Notes: generated from the letters alone by a model not told the origin. A stretch of DNA of 64,000 bases from Roseovarius confluentis (GCF_002917925.1 NZ_PPFE01000004.1:372001-436000); one strand, 5' to 3'; positions 51,373 through 60,512 are shown, numbered from the stretch's first letter. Numbers and translations are program-made.

Positions 51373-52296
51373 ATGACCGACTTCAAAACGCCCGATAGCT
51401 TTGCCACCACTCGAGAAACGGCCGTGACGCCGCACGCTCCGGGGTTCGCGTTTGATCCGACCGACCCCTGGACCGAAACTTTTCAAAGGGGGATCGAAAA
51501 GGCCGGGTTGGCTGGCAAGCGGGTCTACGAGGTGGGCATCGGAACGGGGATCAACGTCGCATTCATGCTTCAGATCTGTGACGCAATTTCCGTGGCGGGC
51601 AGCGACCTGGACCCCCGGCTTGCCGATCTCGCGGCGCGCAACGTTCGGGATCTTGCGCCAAAAAAGGCGGACCGGTTCCATGCCGTTCCCGGTGCGGTCA
51701 GCCTTATTGACAGCCCGGAGGCCCAAGAGCAGATCGCGAAAACCGATATTGTCGTCGGCTGTCTGCCGCAAGTGGGCACTCCCGACGATGTGCGACTCGA
51801 GGCATTTCGCAAGGCCCAGAAGGCAAAACTGGCAGACGGAGCCAACACGCGCGATGAAGATCACATTGCGCATTATTATCCTTGGGGGGAGTTCGATTCC
51901 TTTCCCTTCAACTCCGTCGGGCTTGGTCTGAACGAAGCGCTCTTGCGCCGCGTCAAGGCGGCGGCGCCCACGGCCGATGTGATCTTGAATTTCGGGGCGC
52001 GGGTCGGATGCTCCGTGTTGTTCGAACTTTTCGAGGCCAATGGCTATGAGCCCGAGAAACTTCATTCTCAGATCGTCTTGCAGCACGCCGGTACGGATAT
52101 TTCGTTCTTTGTCGCCTTGGAGAATGCACTGGCGAAGACCGGTCTGGAACGCGAATTCACATGCGAGTTCTACGCCGACCCCGAAGGCAGGACCCGCTTA
52201 AGCGCCAGGGAGGTCCAGGCGCGCATCGATGCCGATCCCAAGGTAGAAGTCTATCATGAGGTTTGTGTCATCCGCGGTCGATCCGTTTCGAATTAA
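51373..52296 (+). CDS. mmtN: Methionine S-methyltransferase MmtN (DMSP biosynthesis)
   Basis: A 307-residue SAM-dependent methyltransferase. Motif I Val-Tyr-Glu-Val-Gly-Ile-Gly-Thr-Gly is at 51-59, with Gly-Ser-Asp-Leu-Asp-Pro-Arg after it. It shares a run of features with the methyltransferase part of plant methionine S-methyltransferase: Ile/Val-Val-Gly-Cys-Leu-Pro-Gln, Gly-Leu-Gly-Leu-Asn, and Asn-Phe-Gly-Ala-Arg-x-Gly near residue 200. MmtN, known from Novosphingobium and Roseovarius, makes S-methylmethionine, the first step of the methylation route to DMSP. The decarboxylase and aminotransferase upstream supply the next two steps. Confidence 0.85.
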   Translation: MTDFKTPDSFATTRETAVTPHAPGFAFDPTDPWTETFQRGIEKAGLAGKRVYEVGIGTGINVAFMLQICDAISVAGSDLDPRLADLAARNVRDLAPKKADRFHAVPGAVSLIDSPEAQEQIAKTDIVVGCLPQVGTPDDVRLEAFRKAQKAKLADGANTRDEDHIAHYYPWGEFDSFPFNSVGLGLNEALLRRVKAAAPTADVILNFGARVGCSVLFELFEANGYEPEKLHSQIVLQHAGTDISFFVALENALAKTGLEREFTCEFYADPEGRTRLSAREVQARIDADPKVEVYHEVCVIRGRSVSN

Positions 52297-52824
52297 GCCA
52301 ATACTGGGCAGGCATCCGGTGACAGCACCTCCCACCTGCCGAACCTGACACCAGCGACGGCCTTTACGGCGAAATGGCTGATTTGTTCACCCCGAACATG
52401 GCCCGTGGACAATTGTTCGAGGGCCGCGTTCCGCCTGGCACACCGCTCCATCCCTTGGGACTGGGTTTTGAATACGACCTCGTACAATGGCGCATGGCTG
52501 AACCGACCATGGCCTTCCGCCGTCAGGTGATTGCGCAGGCTTTCGCCCGAGGCATTCTAAGGCCAGGAGACCTACGTTAGGGGCAGGATTGATCGACTTT
52601 GTAACCGCCTGATTGATTGATCGAAAACCGGGCGGTGACATATTTGATGTTTGGCAAAAGCGCCAACGTGAACGCGGAAGTGCAATAGCTAAGTGAACAA
52701 CTGAAGTGGTCGATCTAACAGTGCCGGTACCGAAGTGTGGTTCTTTAGCTTTGATGCGACGGACTTCGGCGTTTGGGCGGTTGGGACGAACACCTCGTGC
52801 CGTCTGTTTGTTCTACAGGCTCAC
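52297..52824. other. Gap between the DMSP cluster and the zinc operon
   Basis: These 528 bases hold no recognised gene. A 68-codon plus-strand ORF (52374-52580) has a partly helical, Arg/Ala-rich translation but no motif. The zinc operon ends at 52825 from the other side, so this is a convergent gap. No clear terminator was found. Confidence 0.35.
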
Positions 52825-53331
52825 CTAACGCCTGAAGCTACGGATATCGTCCGCCGAAAGGGCATAGCCGATCTCGGCCAGTTGGGTGGATCGCGACGCC
52901 GTGCCGAACATGCCGGTGACCGTCACGGGCTCGAACATTCCGGAGCTTTCATAAGGTGTGCCGGTGGTCACGAAGACAAGCTGGTTCGCTGGAGGCGGAG
53001 GCACGTGGATGCAGGCGCCGACATACGGCACCAATATGAACGCGGTGACGCCGGTACCGTCGTGGTCGAGCGGCACGATAAAGCCTGAAAGTTGAACGAT
53101 CTTGCCGGTCCAGTCGGTGCGGATGCCCTTCGATGGCGGCTGGCGTGCGGCCATGCTGCTTTCGTCGTGCGGCAGGATGCCTTGCAGGTTGCCGGGCAGA
53201 GACGTGTCATTCTCGGGCAGAAGGTCGCGCCATTCCAACGCGATCACCGTGTCGGCCAGCGCCTGTCCGGCAATTCCTGACGCCGCGAGGGACAGAAGCA
53301 GCGCCCGACGAGTCGGGCCTTTCACTGCCAT
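52825..53331 (-). CDS. DUF3299 protein, exported, last gene of the zinc operon
   Basis: A 168-residue DUF3299-family protein with a twin-arginine-like N-terminus (Thr-Arg-Arg-Ala-Leu-Leu-Leu-Ser-Leu-Ala) and a cleavage site near Ala-Leu-Ala at about 26. The core motif Leu-Val-Pro-Tyr-Val-Gly-Ala-Cys-Ile-His-Val-Pro-Pro-Pro-Pro-Ala-Asn-Gln is intact; its Cys and His could bind metal. It is about 40 percent alike by eye to the next gene and overlaps it by ten bases, a tandem duplication. Likely works with the ABC transporter in the periplasm. Confidence 0.85.
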   Translation of the reverse strand: MAVKGPTRRALLLSLAASGIAGQALADTVIALEWRDLLPENDTSLPGNLQGILPHDESSMAARQPPSKGIRTDWTGKIVQLSGFIVPLDHDGTGVTAFILVPYVGACIHVPPPPANQLVFVTTGTPYESSGMFEPVTVTGMFGTASRSTQLAEIGYALSADDIRSFRR

Positions 53332-53834
53332 TCGTAGACTTCGATCTGTTCGGCGGTCATCTGGTATCCGACATCCGCGATCTGCGTCTTCATGGACTTG
53401 GCCGACAGACGCCCCGAAACCCAGACCGGATCCCACAAGGAGTCGCTGGGCCAAGGAGTCTTGGTGGTGACAAAAATCAGCTGGTTGGGCGGCGGCGGGG
53501 GCGTGTGGATGCAGGCGCCCACGTAAGGCACGAGCATGAAACTGGTCACGCCTTGCGCAGTGACGTCGAACGGGATGATGTAGCCGGGCAGCTTGACCGC
53601 CTTGCCGTTCAGACGGGTGTTCATCCGCCACGCGTTGCGGTCGTATTCAGGCACCCAGGTGTCATTGGCCTCGTCGATCTTGCCGGGGCCGATGATCTCG
53701 CCATAGGGCACGCCCTTGGGGATCAGGTCTTCCCACATGATTTCTCGGAACGGGTTGGCCATGGCCCGGCCCGGAAGCAGGGTTGCCGAGAGCATGGCCA
53801 GGACGGCCCGGCGAGAGGGATGCGCGTGTCTCAT
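53322..53834 (-). CDS. DUF3299 protein, exported, first copy
   Basis: A 170-residue paralogue of the downstream gene. It has a signal sequence with Arg-Arg-Ala-Val-Leu and Ala-Met-Ala near residue 26. The family motif is Leu-Val-Pro-Tyr-Val-Gly-Ala-Cys-Ile-His-Thr-Pro-Pro-Pro-Pro-Pro-Asn-Gln, followed by Ile-Phe-Val-Thr-Thr. The Gly-Lys-x-Val-x-Leu-x-Gly-Tyr-Ile-Ile-Pro-Phe strand pattern before it is also conserved. Its ATG overlaps the permease stop by four bases. DUF3299 proteins often sit beside this kind of ABC transporter. Confidence 0.87.
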   Translation of the reverse strand: MRHAHPSRRAVLAMLSATLLPGRAMANPFREIMWEDLIPKGVPYGEIIGPGKIDEANDTWVPEYDRNAWRMNTRLNGKAVKLPGYIIPFDVTAQGVTSFMLVPYVGACIHTPPPPPNQLIFVTTKTPWPSDSLWDPVWVSGRLSAKSMKTQIADVGYQMTAEQIEVYEWQ

Positions 53835-55081
53835 ATCCTGACCATCATGCCATCAGACAGCGACAGGCGGTAGGCCCTGAGGGCCGGAAACAGGCTGACA
53901 AGCGCCGCCGCGACAATCACACCTGCGAGAGTGGCCAGCTCCCGCCCGGTCGGCGGCGCGATCGGCAGCCAGAGGCCAAAGGCGCTGTCCACCACCGGCT
54001 GCGCCAGCGCCAGCCCGGCGTAAAGCAGTGCCAGGCCCAGCAGTGCGCCCAGGGCGGCCATCAGCGCCGCTTCCAACACGAGCAGGCCGAGGATGGTAGA
54101 CGGGCGCGCGCCCATGGCCCGCCAGATCGCCATTTCCCGACGGCGTTCGTTGAGCGAGGAGAAGATCATTGCCATCATCCCCAAGAGGGCCGTCACCACC
54201 ACCATCGCCGACACGCCGATCAGCGCGGTCTCGGCCACTCCGACGATCTGCCACAGTTCTTGCAACGCGACACCGGGCAGGACCGCCAGCAGCGGCTCTT
54301 CGGGGTAGGTGTTGATCCAGCGTTGCAGGCCGAAGATCTGCAGCCGCGACTTGACCCCGACCAGCGCGGCCGTGACCGCCGACGGCGACAGGTCCATCTG
54401 ACGTATCTGCTCGACCGGTGTGCTTTGGCCGGGAATTTGTGCACCGGATTGCCAGTCGACATGGATCGCCTCGATGGCCTCCAGGCTGACGATGACGGTG
54501 CGGTCCACCGGGGTGCCGGTGCGGTCGATGATGCCGGCCACGCGAAAGGGCTGATCGTCGTGATGGGTAAAGGACGCGAGCCCGTGTGACACGACGATCG
54601 GGTCGCCCACCGCATAGTCCAAAGTTGCCGCGACCTCGGCACCGATGACCGCGTCGTAAAGATCATCCAAACCGTGGCCATTGCCGATCTCCAAAGACCG
54701 GCCACCGCGATACTTGTAGTGCTCGAAAAACGCCTGCGTGGTGCCCATCACCCGGAACTGGCGGTGGCTGTCACCAAGCGATATGGGCACGATCCAGTCC
54801 ACCTCGGGCCGGTTGGCGATATCCTGGTAGCTTTCCCAGGTCACGTTGTTGGTGGCGTTGCCGATCCGGAAGACCGAATACAGCAACAGCTGAACCGGGC
54901 CCGAGCGCGCCCCGACGATCAGGTCGGTGCCCGAGATCGTGTCGGCGAAACTGGCCTTGGCACCCGTGCGCACCTTCTCAACCCCGAGAAACAGCGCGAC
55001 CGACAGGGCGATGGCCAGCACCGTCATGCCGACGGTCAGGGCGCGCGCCATGAGGGAGCCGAAGGCAAGGCGCAGGATCAT
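53831..55081 (-). CDS. ABC transporter permease, FtsX/MacB type
   Basis: A 416-residue inner-membrane protein. It has one N-terminal helix (about 15-32), a periplasmic domain of some 230 residues, and three C-terminal helices (near 285-305, 335-360 and 380-405). Gly-Ala-Arg-Pro-Ser-Thr-Ile between helices is the cytoplasmic coupling region. This is the MacB/LolCE topology, built to move or tug periplasmic substrates rather than import solutes. Its ATG overlaps the ATPase stop by four bases. The Zur-box operon context suggests a zinc-related function. Confidence 0.88.
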   Translation of the reverse strand: MILRLAFGSLMARALTVGMTVLAIALSVALFLGVEKVRTGAKASFADTISGTDLIVGARSGPVQLLLYSVFRIGNATNNVTWESYQDIANRPEVDWIVPISLGDSHRQFRVMGTTQAFFEHYKYRGGRSLEIGNGHGLDDLYDAVIGAEVAATLDYAVGDPIVVSHGLASFTHHDDQPFRVAGIIDRTGTPVDRTVIVSLEAIEAIHVDWQSGAQIPGQSTPVEQIRQMDLSPSAVTAALVGVKSRLQIFGLQRWINTYPEEPLLAVLPGVALQELWQIVGVAETALIGVSAMVVVTALLGMMAMIFSSLNERRREMAIWRAMGARPSTILGLLVLEAALMAALGALLGLALLYAGLALAQPVVDSAFGLWLPIAPPTGRELATLAGVIVAAALVSLFPALRAYRLSLSDGMMVRI

Positions 55082-55767
55082 GCGGCCAGCCTTTCGACAG
55101 AGGCGATGTCAGCGAGGCGTACCACCCGGTCGAACCGCGCGCCCAGCCGTTCGTCATGGCTGACCATCAACAGCGACGATCCGGCCGCCGCGATCTGATC
55201 GAACAAAATGCCCAGAAACGCATCCTGTGTCGCCGCATCCAGCGCCGAGGTCGGCTCGTCCGCGACGATCAGGGGCGGCTGGCCGATCAGGGCGCGGGCC
55301 ACGGCGACCCGCTGTTGCTGACCGACGGAAAGGCGCCCCGCCTTGGCCTCGACAATATCCGAAGACAGACCAAGCGCCGCGCAAAGCTTTGCCGCATCGC
55401 CTGCCTCGGATCGCTTGCGCCGCTCCGGCGCGAACTTCAAAGGCAACAGGATGTTGTCCGACACGCTGGCATAGGGCAGCAGGTTGAACTGCTGGAAGAT
55501 GATGCCGACCCGCTCGGCCCGGAACCTGTCGCGCGCGCCGGCCCGCAGGCTGGCAAGGTCGGTGCCGGCCAGATCCACCCGGCCTGCATCGGCAGTCACG
55601 ATCCCGCAGACCAGCGACAGGAGCGTGGACTTCCCAGATCCGCTTTCGCCCAGCAGAAGAACGCTTTCCCCGCGGTCCAGCCGGAACTCCGGCACCGACA
55701 CCCCGAAGGACGCCCGCCCCGGCCAGCGGAACCGGACGTCTTGCAGGGTCAGGGCCGGGTCCGCCAT
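55078..55767 (-). CDS. ABC transporter ATPase, LolD/MacB type
   Basis: A 229-residue ATPase. Walker A is Gly-Glu-Ser-Gly-Ser-Gly-Lys-Ser (about 38-45), the signature Leu-Ser-Val-Gly-Gln-Gln-Gln-Arg and Walker B Leu-Ile-Val-Ala-Asp-Glu-Pro-Thr-Ser-Ala-Leu-Asp. The signature has Val for the usual Gly, a small variation. The switch His is in Val-Ser-His-Asp-Glu. It pairs with the FtsX-type permease. It starts two bases after the ZrgA-like stop. Confidence 0.9.
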   Translation of the reverse strand: MADPALTLQDVRFRWPGRASFGVSVPEFRLDRGESVLLLGESGSGKSTLLSLVCGIVTADAGRVDLAGTDLASLRAGARDRFRAERVGIIFQQFNLLPYASVSDNILLPLKFAPERRKRSEAGDAAKLCAALGLSSDIVEAKAGRLSVGQQQRVAVARALIGQPPLIVADEPTSALDAATQDAFLGILFDQIAAAGSSLLMVSHDERLGARFDRVVRLADIASVERLAA

Positions 55768-55769
55768 CG

Positions 55770-56381
55770 CTACTCGAACGAGACTTCGGCGGCACCGGGA
55801 GTCAGTTCCGCCGTGCCCGCGCCGGTCTCGGTCACGTATTGCACCTCGATTTCCTCGGCATTGGCGAACCGCTCGAAGAACGGGAAGCCCACGCTGGTCA
55901 GCGCGTCCTCGTCGTCGCAGGCAAAGCCGTAGGTCACGTGGAACGCGCTGTGCCGCACTTCGTCTGCGTGCTCTTCGTGGTAGTGATCATGCCCTTCGCC
56001 TTCGGCGTGGTCGTCATCATGCGCGTGGTCATCCCCCTCGTGCATGTGCTCGTCATCATGATCACCGGTGTGCAAGTGGGCCAGAACCTCGGTCAGGCGA
56101 CATCCCGCGTCCTCGGGCAGCGTCACGATCTCTTCCGGTGTCAGGAATTGCCGGATCGCAGTTGCTACCGCCTCCTTGTCCTCGGCAGAACTCGCCTCGT
56201 GCTCGAAGCCGACGATGTCCATGCCCGGCGACAGGATGTTGATCTCGATCGCACCGTGTTCGACCGCGATTTCGACGGTCGAGACGCCGTGCACATGCGC
56301 GTCCAATTCGCGCGTATCCTGCGCCAGTGCGGGCGCGGCGAGGGCGGTGGTGGCGGCCAAGGCCAGGTAGATCGGTTTCAT
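55770..56381 (-). CDS. DUF2796 (ZrgA-like) periplasmic zinc-binding protein
   Basis: A 203-residue exported protein with a 20-residue signal peptide ending Ala-Leu-Ala. Mature N-terminus Arg-Glu-Leu-Asp-Ala-His-Val-His-Gly is the DUF2796 signature. A long His/Asp-rich insert covers about residues 101-142, a likely metal-loading loop. ZrgA of Vibrio belongs to this family and takes part in zinc uptake with an ABC transporter of the same type. It lies directly before the ATPase and permease genes. Confidence 0.88.
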   Translation of the reverse strand: MKPIYLALAATTALAAPALAQDTRELDAHVHGVSTVEIAVEHGAIEINILSPGMDIVGFEHEASSAEDKEAVATAIRQFLTPEEIVTLPEDAGCRLTEVLAHLHTGDHDDEHMHEGDDHAHDDDHAEGEGHDHYHEEHADEVRHSAFHVTYGFACDDEDALTSVGFPFFERFANAEEIEVQYVTETGAGTAELTPGAAEVSFE

Positions 56382-56392
56382 GACAGGACCTT

Positions 56393-56560
56393 TCAGGTTT
56401 CATTGATGAAGTCAGATGCGCGTCGTTGCAACGTCATCAAAGCGGTATCGCCGTACAAATCCGCGTGGTTTTTCGAAGATTTCAGCGAGCGGATATCGAT
56501 CTTCGCGTCGACATCAAGCGTGCCACGCGCCAGCGGGGCCGGAAATACCGGGCGTTTCAT
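56393..56560 (-). CDS. Small conserved-looking protein in the zinc operon
   Basis: A 55-residue predicted protein (Met-Lys-Arg-Pro-Val-Phe-Pro-Ala-Pro-Leu-Ala-Arg start). Its ATG overlaps the preceding stop by four bases, and it ends 11 bases before the ZrgA-like gene, so it fills an otherwise empty place in a packed operon. No Cys or His cluster, no membrane segment. Function unknown. The frame open upstream is a shadow of the neighbouring gene. Confidence 0.6.
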   Translation of the reverse strand: MKRPVFPAPLARGTLDVDAKIDIRSLKSSKNHADLYGDTALMTLQRRASDFINET

Positions 56561-56847
56561 GTATCTCGGTCCTCGTGGCCTTGTGGCGTTTCTATGGTGC
56601 TGACCGGGCAGGTCAGCCTGTCGCGGGCAAGCGTGATCCGCTCGGCCCGGTCGAGCCGGGCCAGGATGGCGTCGGGCGGCGCGCCCTCGGCCCGCGCCTT
56701 TTGCCAGATGCGGCGGCATGAGGCGGGCGACCACGCCAGCGCCGCTTGTCTCATCCAGTTGCGCAGCGGCGGCGGCAAAGCGTCGAAATCGCGCATCGGG
56801 TCGCTGCGACGGCGACGGCGCAGGCTTGTGGCGATGTTGCGGCTCAT
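56557..56847 (-). CDS. DUF6525-like small basic protein
   Basis: A 96-residue Arg-rich protein. Arg-Arg-Arg-Arg-Arg-Ser-Asp-Pro-Met-Arg-x-Phe-Asp-Ala-Leu-Pro-Pro-Pro-Leu-Arg and Trp-Ser-Pro-Ala-Ser-Cys-Arg-Arg-Ile-Trp match what I recall of DUF6525 in Rhodobacteraceae. It looks helical and could bind nucleic acid, but no function is known. ATGA overlaps on both sides tie it to the operon. Confidence 0.7.
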   Translation of the reverse strand: MSRNIATSLRRRRRSDPMRDFDALPPPLRNWMRQAALAWSPASCRRIWQKARAEGAPPDAILARLDRAERITLARDRLTCPVSTIETPQGHEDRDT

Positions 56848-57476
56848 GACTCGGCGTCCGGATCGGTGACCGGGTCCAGCGCCAGCATCAGGCGGGTTTC
56901 GCCGGTGCCCTCTATCGGCGGAGATCGGTGCATTAGATGCGGATCGGGTTGCGCCGGCCAGAGCGTGCCGCGCATGACGAAGGGCGATCCGGTCGGAACC
57001 GTATGGATGGTGGCCGGCACATCGTTGCGCGCCACACCGTATTGCGTGCCGGTGCCGCGATAGGTGCAGACCAGCCGGGCCGTGACCCTGTCGATGTGGA
57101 ACCGGCGGCAGGCATTGGTCGTCACCACGTCCAGCCGCAGCCTCAGCCACTTGGCACGAGTCATCTCACCAAAGGTGGCCGCCAGCGCCGCGATATCGTC
57201 GATAAGGATCCGGCGCTCGGGCGCGTCGGGCAGCCCCGTCTCGTCGCAGGCCAGAGTGACGGCCGAGGCAATTTCGCCCGGTCGCACGAGGACGCGGGCT
57301 GCGGGAAGCATTTCGGCGGGAAGGGTCTCCAGCCAATGCAGCACGGTTTCGGGAAGCCTGCGCTGGCAGATCACGCCACCGACACCCGGCAGCCTGATCG
57401 CGCCCATGTCCTCGGGGCCGTTGACGCTCAGCACGCCCGACCCGGCGCCTTTTGGAACAATCGGATGCAGGGTCAT
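56844..57476 (-). CDS. DUF1826 family protein
   Basis: A 210-residue protein of the DUF1826 family, which commonly sits next to COG0523 GTPases in zinc-regulated loci. It has [20 protein letters not shown] near residue 115 and Thr-Tyr-Arg-Gly-Thr-Gly-Thr-Gln. His-x-Asp plus the later His (Leu-Met-His-Arg-Ser) recall a cupin/2-oxoglutarate-oxygenase-like metal site, which is only a suggestion. ATG 57476 overlaps the GTPase stop by four bases. Confidence 0.85.
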   Translation of the reverse strand: MTLHPIVPKGAGSGVLSVNGPEDMGAIRLPGVGGVICQRRLPETVLHWLETLPAEMLPAARVLVRPGEIASAVTLACDETGLPDAPERRILIDDIAALAATFGEMTRAKWLRLRLDVVTTNACRRFHIDRVTARLVCTYRGTGTQYGVARNDVPATIHTVPTGSPFVMRGTLWPAQPDPHLMHRSPPIEGTGETRLMLALDPVTDPDAES

Positions 57477-58687
57477 GACGCCCTCCGCCACGCGGGGAAC
57501 GGATCAGGCAGATCGGGCAGGCTGTCCGGCCCCGGTGCCACGTTCGCGGGCACCAGTGCCGAATCCAGCCGTGCCTTCAGCGCGGGCCAGTCGATACCTG
57601 CGCCGATGAACACGATTTCCTGCCGGCGGTCGCCCCATGGCGCTTGCCAGTGCGCCCGCAGGTACTCCTGCGCGCCGGCGTGATCGGGGTGCCGCTCCTT
57701 CGGGACCGTAGCCCACCATTGGCCCAGCGGCGTGACCGATGACAGCGCCCCGGCGAGTGAGAACTCCGCCACCCAGTCGGGCCGGGTGGCGATCCAGAAA
57801 TGCCCCTTGGCCCGAATCACGCCGGGCAAATTGCCATTGAGGATTTCAAGAACCTTTTCGGGGTGGAAGGGCTGCCGCGCGCGATAGACGAAGGAGGCGA
57901 CGCCGTATTCCTCGGTCTCCGGCACGTGGTCGGCAAAGCCGTAAAGCTCCTTGGCCCACATCGGGTGCTCATGCGCTTTCTCGAAATCGAAAAGTCCGGT
58001 GTCGAGGATGGCGTCCGCGGCAACGTCGGAATGATCGGTCTCGATGATCCGGGCGTCGGCGTTCAGGCTGCGGATGATCTTGCGTGCTGCATCGGTGCGC
58101 TCGGGCCCTGCGTCGGAGACTTTGTTGAGCACCACGACATCGGCGAACTCGATCTGGTCGGTCAGCAGGTGGACCAGCGTGCGCTCGTCCTCCTCGCCCA
58201 TCGTCTCGCCACGGTCGCTGAGGAAATCGTGGCTGGAATAGTCGTTCAGCAGGTTTACCGCGTCGACCACCGTGACCATCGTATCGAGGCGCGAGACGTC
58301 CGACAGGCTTTCGCCCGCCTCGTCGCGGAAGTCAAAGGTCGCGGCCACGGGCAGCGGCTCTGAAATGCCGGTCGATTCGATCAGCAGATAGTCGAAGCGT
58401 CCTTCGCCGGCGAGCCTGCGAACCTCGTCCAGAAGGTCGTCGCGCAGAGTGCAGCAGATGCAACCGTTGGACATCTCGACCAGCGTCTCGTCGATGTGGC
58501 TGAGGTTGGCGCCGCCTTCGCGCACAAGGTCGGCGTCGATGTTCACCTCGGACATGTCGTTGACGATGACCGCAACACGTCGGCCCTCGCGATTGTTGAG
58601 GACGCGGTTCAGGAGCGTCGTCTTCCCGGCGCCAAGAAAGCCGGAAAGCACGGTGACGGGGAGGCGGGGGTGTGGATCTGCGTTCAT
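57473..58687 (-). CDS. COG0523 GTPase, zinc metallochaperone type
   Basis: A 404-residue G3E-family GTPase (ZigA/YeiR-like). Walker A [10 protein letters not shown] (15-24), metal-binding Gly-Cys-Ile-Cys-Cys (75-79), Glu-Ser-Thr-Gly, and the G4 motif Leu-Asn-Lys-Val-Ser-Asp. The C-terminal CobW_C domain starts near 290 ([10 protein letters not shown]). Such proteins hand zinc to client enzymes when it is scarce. It is the first gene of the operon, preceded by tandem Zur-box-like sequences. ATG 58687 is about 30 codons before Walker A's end, the usual position. Confidence 0.92.
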   Translation of the reverse strand: MNADPHPRLPVTVLSGFLGAGKTTLLNRVLNNREGRRVAVIVNDMSEVNIDADLVREGGANLSHIDETLVEMSNGCICCTLRDDLLDEVRRLAGEGRFDYLLIESTGISEPLPVAATFDFRDEAGESLSDVSRLDTMVTVVDAVNLLNDYSSHDFLSDRGETMGEEDERTLVHLLTDQIEFADVVVLNKVSDAGPERTDAARKIIRSLNADARIIETDHSDVAADAILDTGLFDFEKAHEHPMWAKELYGFADHVPETEEYGVASFVYRARQPFHPEKVLEILNGNLPGVIRAKGHFWIATRPDWVAEFSLAGALSSVTPLGQWWATVPKERHPDHAGAQEYLRAHWQAPWGDRRQEIVFIGAGIDWPALKARLDSALVPANVAPGPDSLPDLPDPFPAWRRAS

Positions 58688-58828
58688 GTAGGCTCCTGTT
58701 TGGGATTGGAATTGCTGGTCGGTTGGGAATGCTGTGCTGGCACCCGGACAGACCCAGGCGGAGAAACCCGCGCTCCGGCGACCCGGCCAGCGCCAATCGA
58801 CCAACTCGTTTCTGGAGTAATATCTAGA

Positions 58829-58866
58829 ATGATACTATATAACATAACAATGTTATCTTATAGCAT
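58829..58866 (-). promoter_or_regulatory. Tandem Zur-box-like operators
   Basis: Compared with the Zur-type palindrome ATGTTATAATATAACAT, the site at 58850-58866 (minus strand ATGCTATAAGATAACAT) has two mismatches. The site at 58829-58845 (plus strand ATGATACTATATAACAT) has three. Their centres are 21 bases apart, two helical turns. They lie about 150 bases upstream of the COG0523 gene in the most AT-rich part of the area, where its promoter should be. Confidence 0.7.
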
Positions 58867-59511
58867 TTCGGGAAACACAAGGGGTTGAATGCTTGGTCAT
58901 GGCTCGAATCGTCGTTCAGAGCAAAAAGCGGTCATTCGAAATGTCCCCAGCGAACGACCTCTTTCCGCCCTTCAGAACTCAAAACGCTTTGTCAGGACGA
59001 AGCAGACACTGATTGAGAGGCATTTTTGCCGAAACCAGAAACGCTGAAAGGTGATCAGATTTAGGTGCACAGCTTATGATGGCCTGTGCCTTTGAAATGC
59101 GTATCGGGCCCCATGTTGCGGCCCCGATTGCCTTGTATGGTTTAGAGGGACTTGACCGCTGTTATGAGAAGTTGCCCGATTATCCAGAGAGTGGCGCTTT
59201 TGTACGTGGTACGCCAACGAAGCCTATATGGATCCATGGGACGACAGCCGACGTGTTAGGCTACCGCATCAAGGTCCTCAATATGGGCCTGACGCAGAAC
59301 GCACTTGCGCATTATCCTGCATGCGGCCACTCGAGCCGGGTCGGTTGCCGCAGGATCGAGCTTATCGTGGTAGTGTGACATGCTTGGCGACAAAGTCGGA
59401 GCCGAGGCGTGTGCCCGGAACTTCATGAGTTCCATCCACTGTGCGGCAAACCGGATGAGGGTGCGCGCAGTATCGAGCGCGTTTTGCCCATTCACTGACA
59501 TTTGGTCTAAG
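58867..59511 (+). other. Gene-poor stretch with one possible small ORF
   Basis: Between the Zur-box region and tRNA-Arg, 645 bases carry no recognised gene. A 100-codon plus-strand ORF at 59076-59378 has AGGTG eight bases before its ATG and a moderately protein-like start (Met-Met-Ala-Cys-Ala-Phe-Glu-Met-Arg), but no known motif. It could be a small gene or a remnant. Confidence 0.3.
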
Positions 59512-59588
59512 TGGCGATCCCGCGAGGACTCGAACCCCGAACCTGCTGATTAGAAGTCAGCTGCTCTATCCAGTTGAGCTACGGGACC
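59512..59588 (-). tRNA. tRNA-Arg (UCU anticodon)
   Basis: A 77-base tRNA with encoded CCA. Acceptor GGTCCCG pairs with CGGGATC (one G-T), anticodon stem CTGAC/ATCAG-type with loop CTTCTAA giving TCT, and T-arm GGGG-TTCGAGT-CCTC. It reads AGA/AGG codons, rare in this GC-rich genome. It sits 37 bases from the truA end on the same strand. Confidence 0.96.
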
Positions 59589-59625
59589 GCTTGGCAAAAA
59601 GCCTTACCCAAGCGCGCATGCGAAT

Positions 59626-60405
59626 TCAAAGGCGAAATGACGCGAAAGGGTCGTCGGGATACCCCACGCCGGCAAGATATAGCCCCTGCGGCGGACATAC
59701 CGGGCCGCAGGCGGTGCGGTCGCGGGAGTCGAGCGCGGTTTTGACCTGATGCGGTGGCCAGGCTCCGGCGCCGACGCGTTCCAAAGTACCGACGATGCTG
59801 CGCACTTGATTGTGCAGGAATGACCGGGCGCGCAGGCGGAACTGGATTTCCGGACCGGAGAGGCCGTCGACCTGCGAAATGACGATGTCATCCAGTGTTT
59901 TCACCGGGCTTTTCGCCTGGCAGATGGTCGAGCGGAAGGTGGTGAAGTCGTGATGCCCCACAAGATGCGCCGCGCCTTCGCGCATGGCCTCGACATCCAG
60001 AGGGTTCTGCACCCGCCAGACCAGCCCCTTGTCATGGGTGGCCGGGGCGCGGCGGATCAGCAGACGAAAGAGGTAGCGGCGCTCGACCGCCGAGAACCGG
60101 GCGTGCCAGTCGTCGGTGACCTGCGCGCAATCGAGGATCGCGACGGGCAGGGGTTTCAGGTGATAATTCAATGCCTCTGACAGGCGAAAGGGGTCCCAGT
60201 CCTTGACCATGTCGCACTGGGCGACCTGCGCCAACCCGTGCACGCCCGCATCCGTCCGGCCCGCCGCCGCAATCGTGTGCGGGCCCGGTTCCAGCCGCGC
60301 CAGCGCGTCCTCGATCGCGCCTTGAACCGAAGGCTGATCGGCCTGTCGCTGCCAGCCGGCGAAGGGCGCGCCGTGATATTCGACTTTCAATGCATAGCGG
60401 GGCAT
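59626..60405 (-). CDS. truA: tRNA pseudouridine synthase A
   Basis: A 259-residue enzyme that makes pseudouridine at tRNA positions 38-40. The catalytic Asp52 is in [14 protein letters not shown] near residue 15, Arg-Arg-Tyr-Leu-Phe-Arg near 110 and Phe-Leu-His-Asn-Gln-Val-Arg near 195 are conserved. Length is normal. It is divergent from ycjX. Confidence 0.97.
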   Translation of the reverse strand: MPRYALKVEYHGAPFAGWQRQADQPSVQGAIEDALARLEPGPHTIAAAGRTDAGVHGLAQVAQCDMVKDWDPFRLSEALNYHLKPLPVAILDCAQVTDDWHARFSAVERRYLFRLLIRRAPATHDKGLVWRVQNPLDVEAMREGAAHLVGHHDFTTFRSTICQAKSPVKTLDDIVISQVDGLSGPEIQFRLRARSFLHNQVRSIVGTLERVGAGAWPPHQVKTALDSRDRTACGPVCPPQGLYLAGVGYPDDPFASFRL

Positions 60406-60512
60406 GAAAAGCCCTTAGCGTGACCGGCGGCGGGGAACAATCCCCCAACGCTCCCCTCTGGCACATGCCGGGTGTGCGGCCTATCTTGAGGGCAAAGAGA
60501 AGGGGCAGTTTG

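Noticed and set aside
59256..59501. An 81-codon minus-strand ORF next to tRNA-Arg
   Set aside because: Weak start, no motif, and it overlaps another weak ORF.
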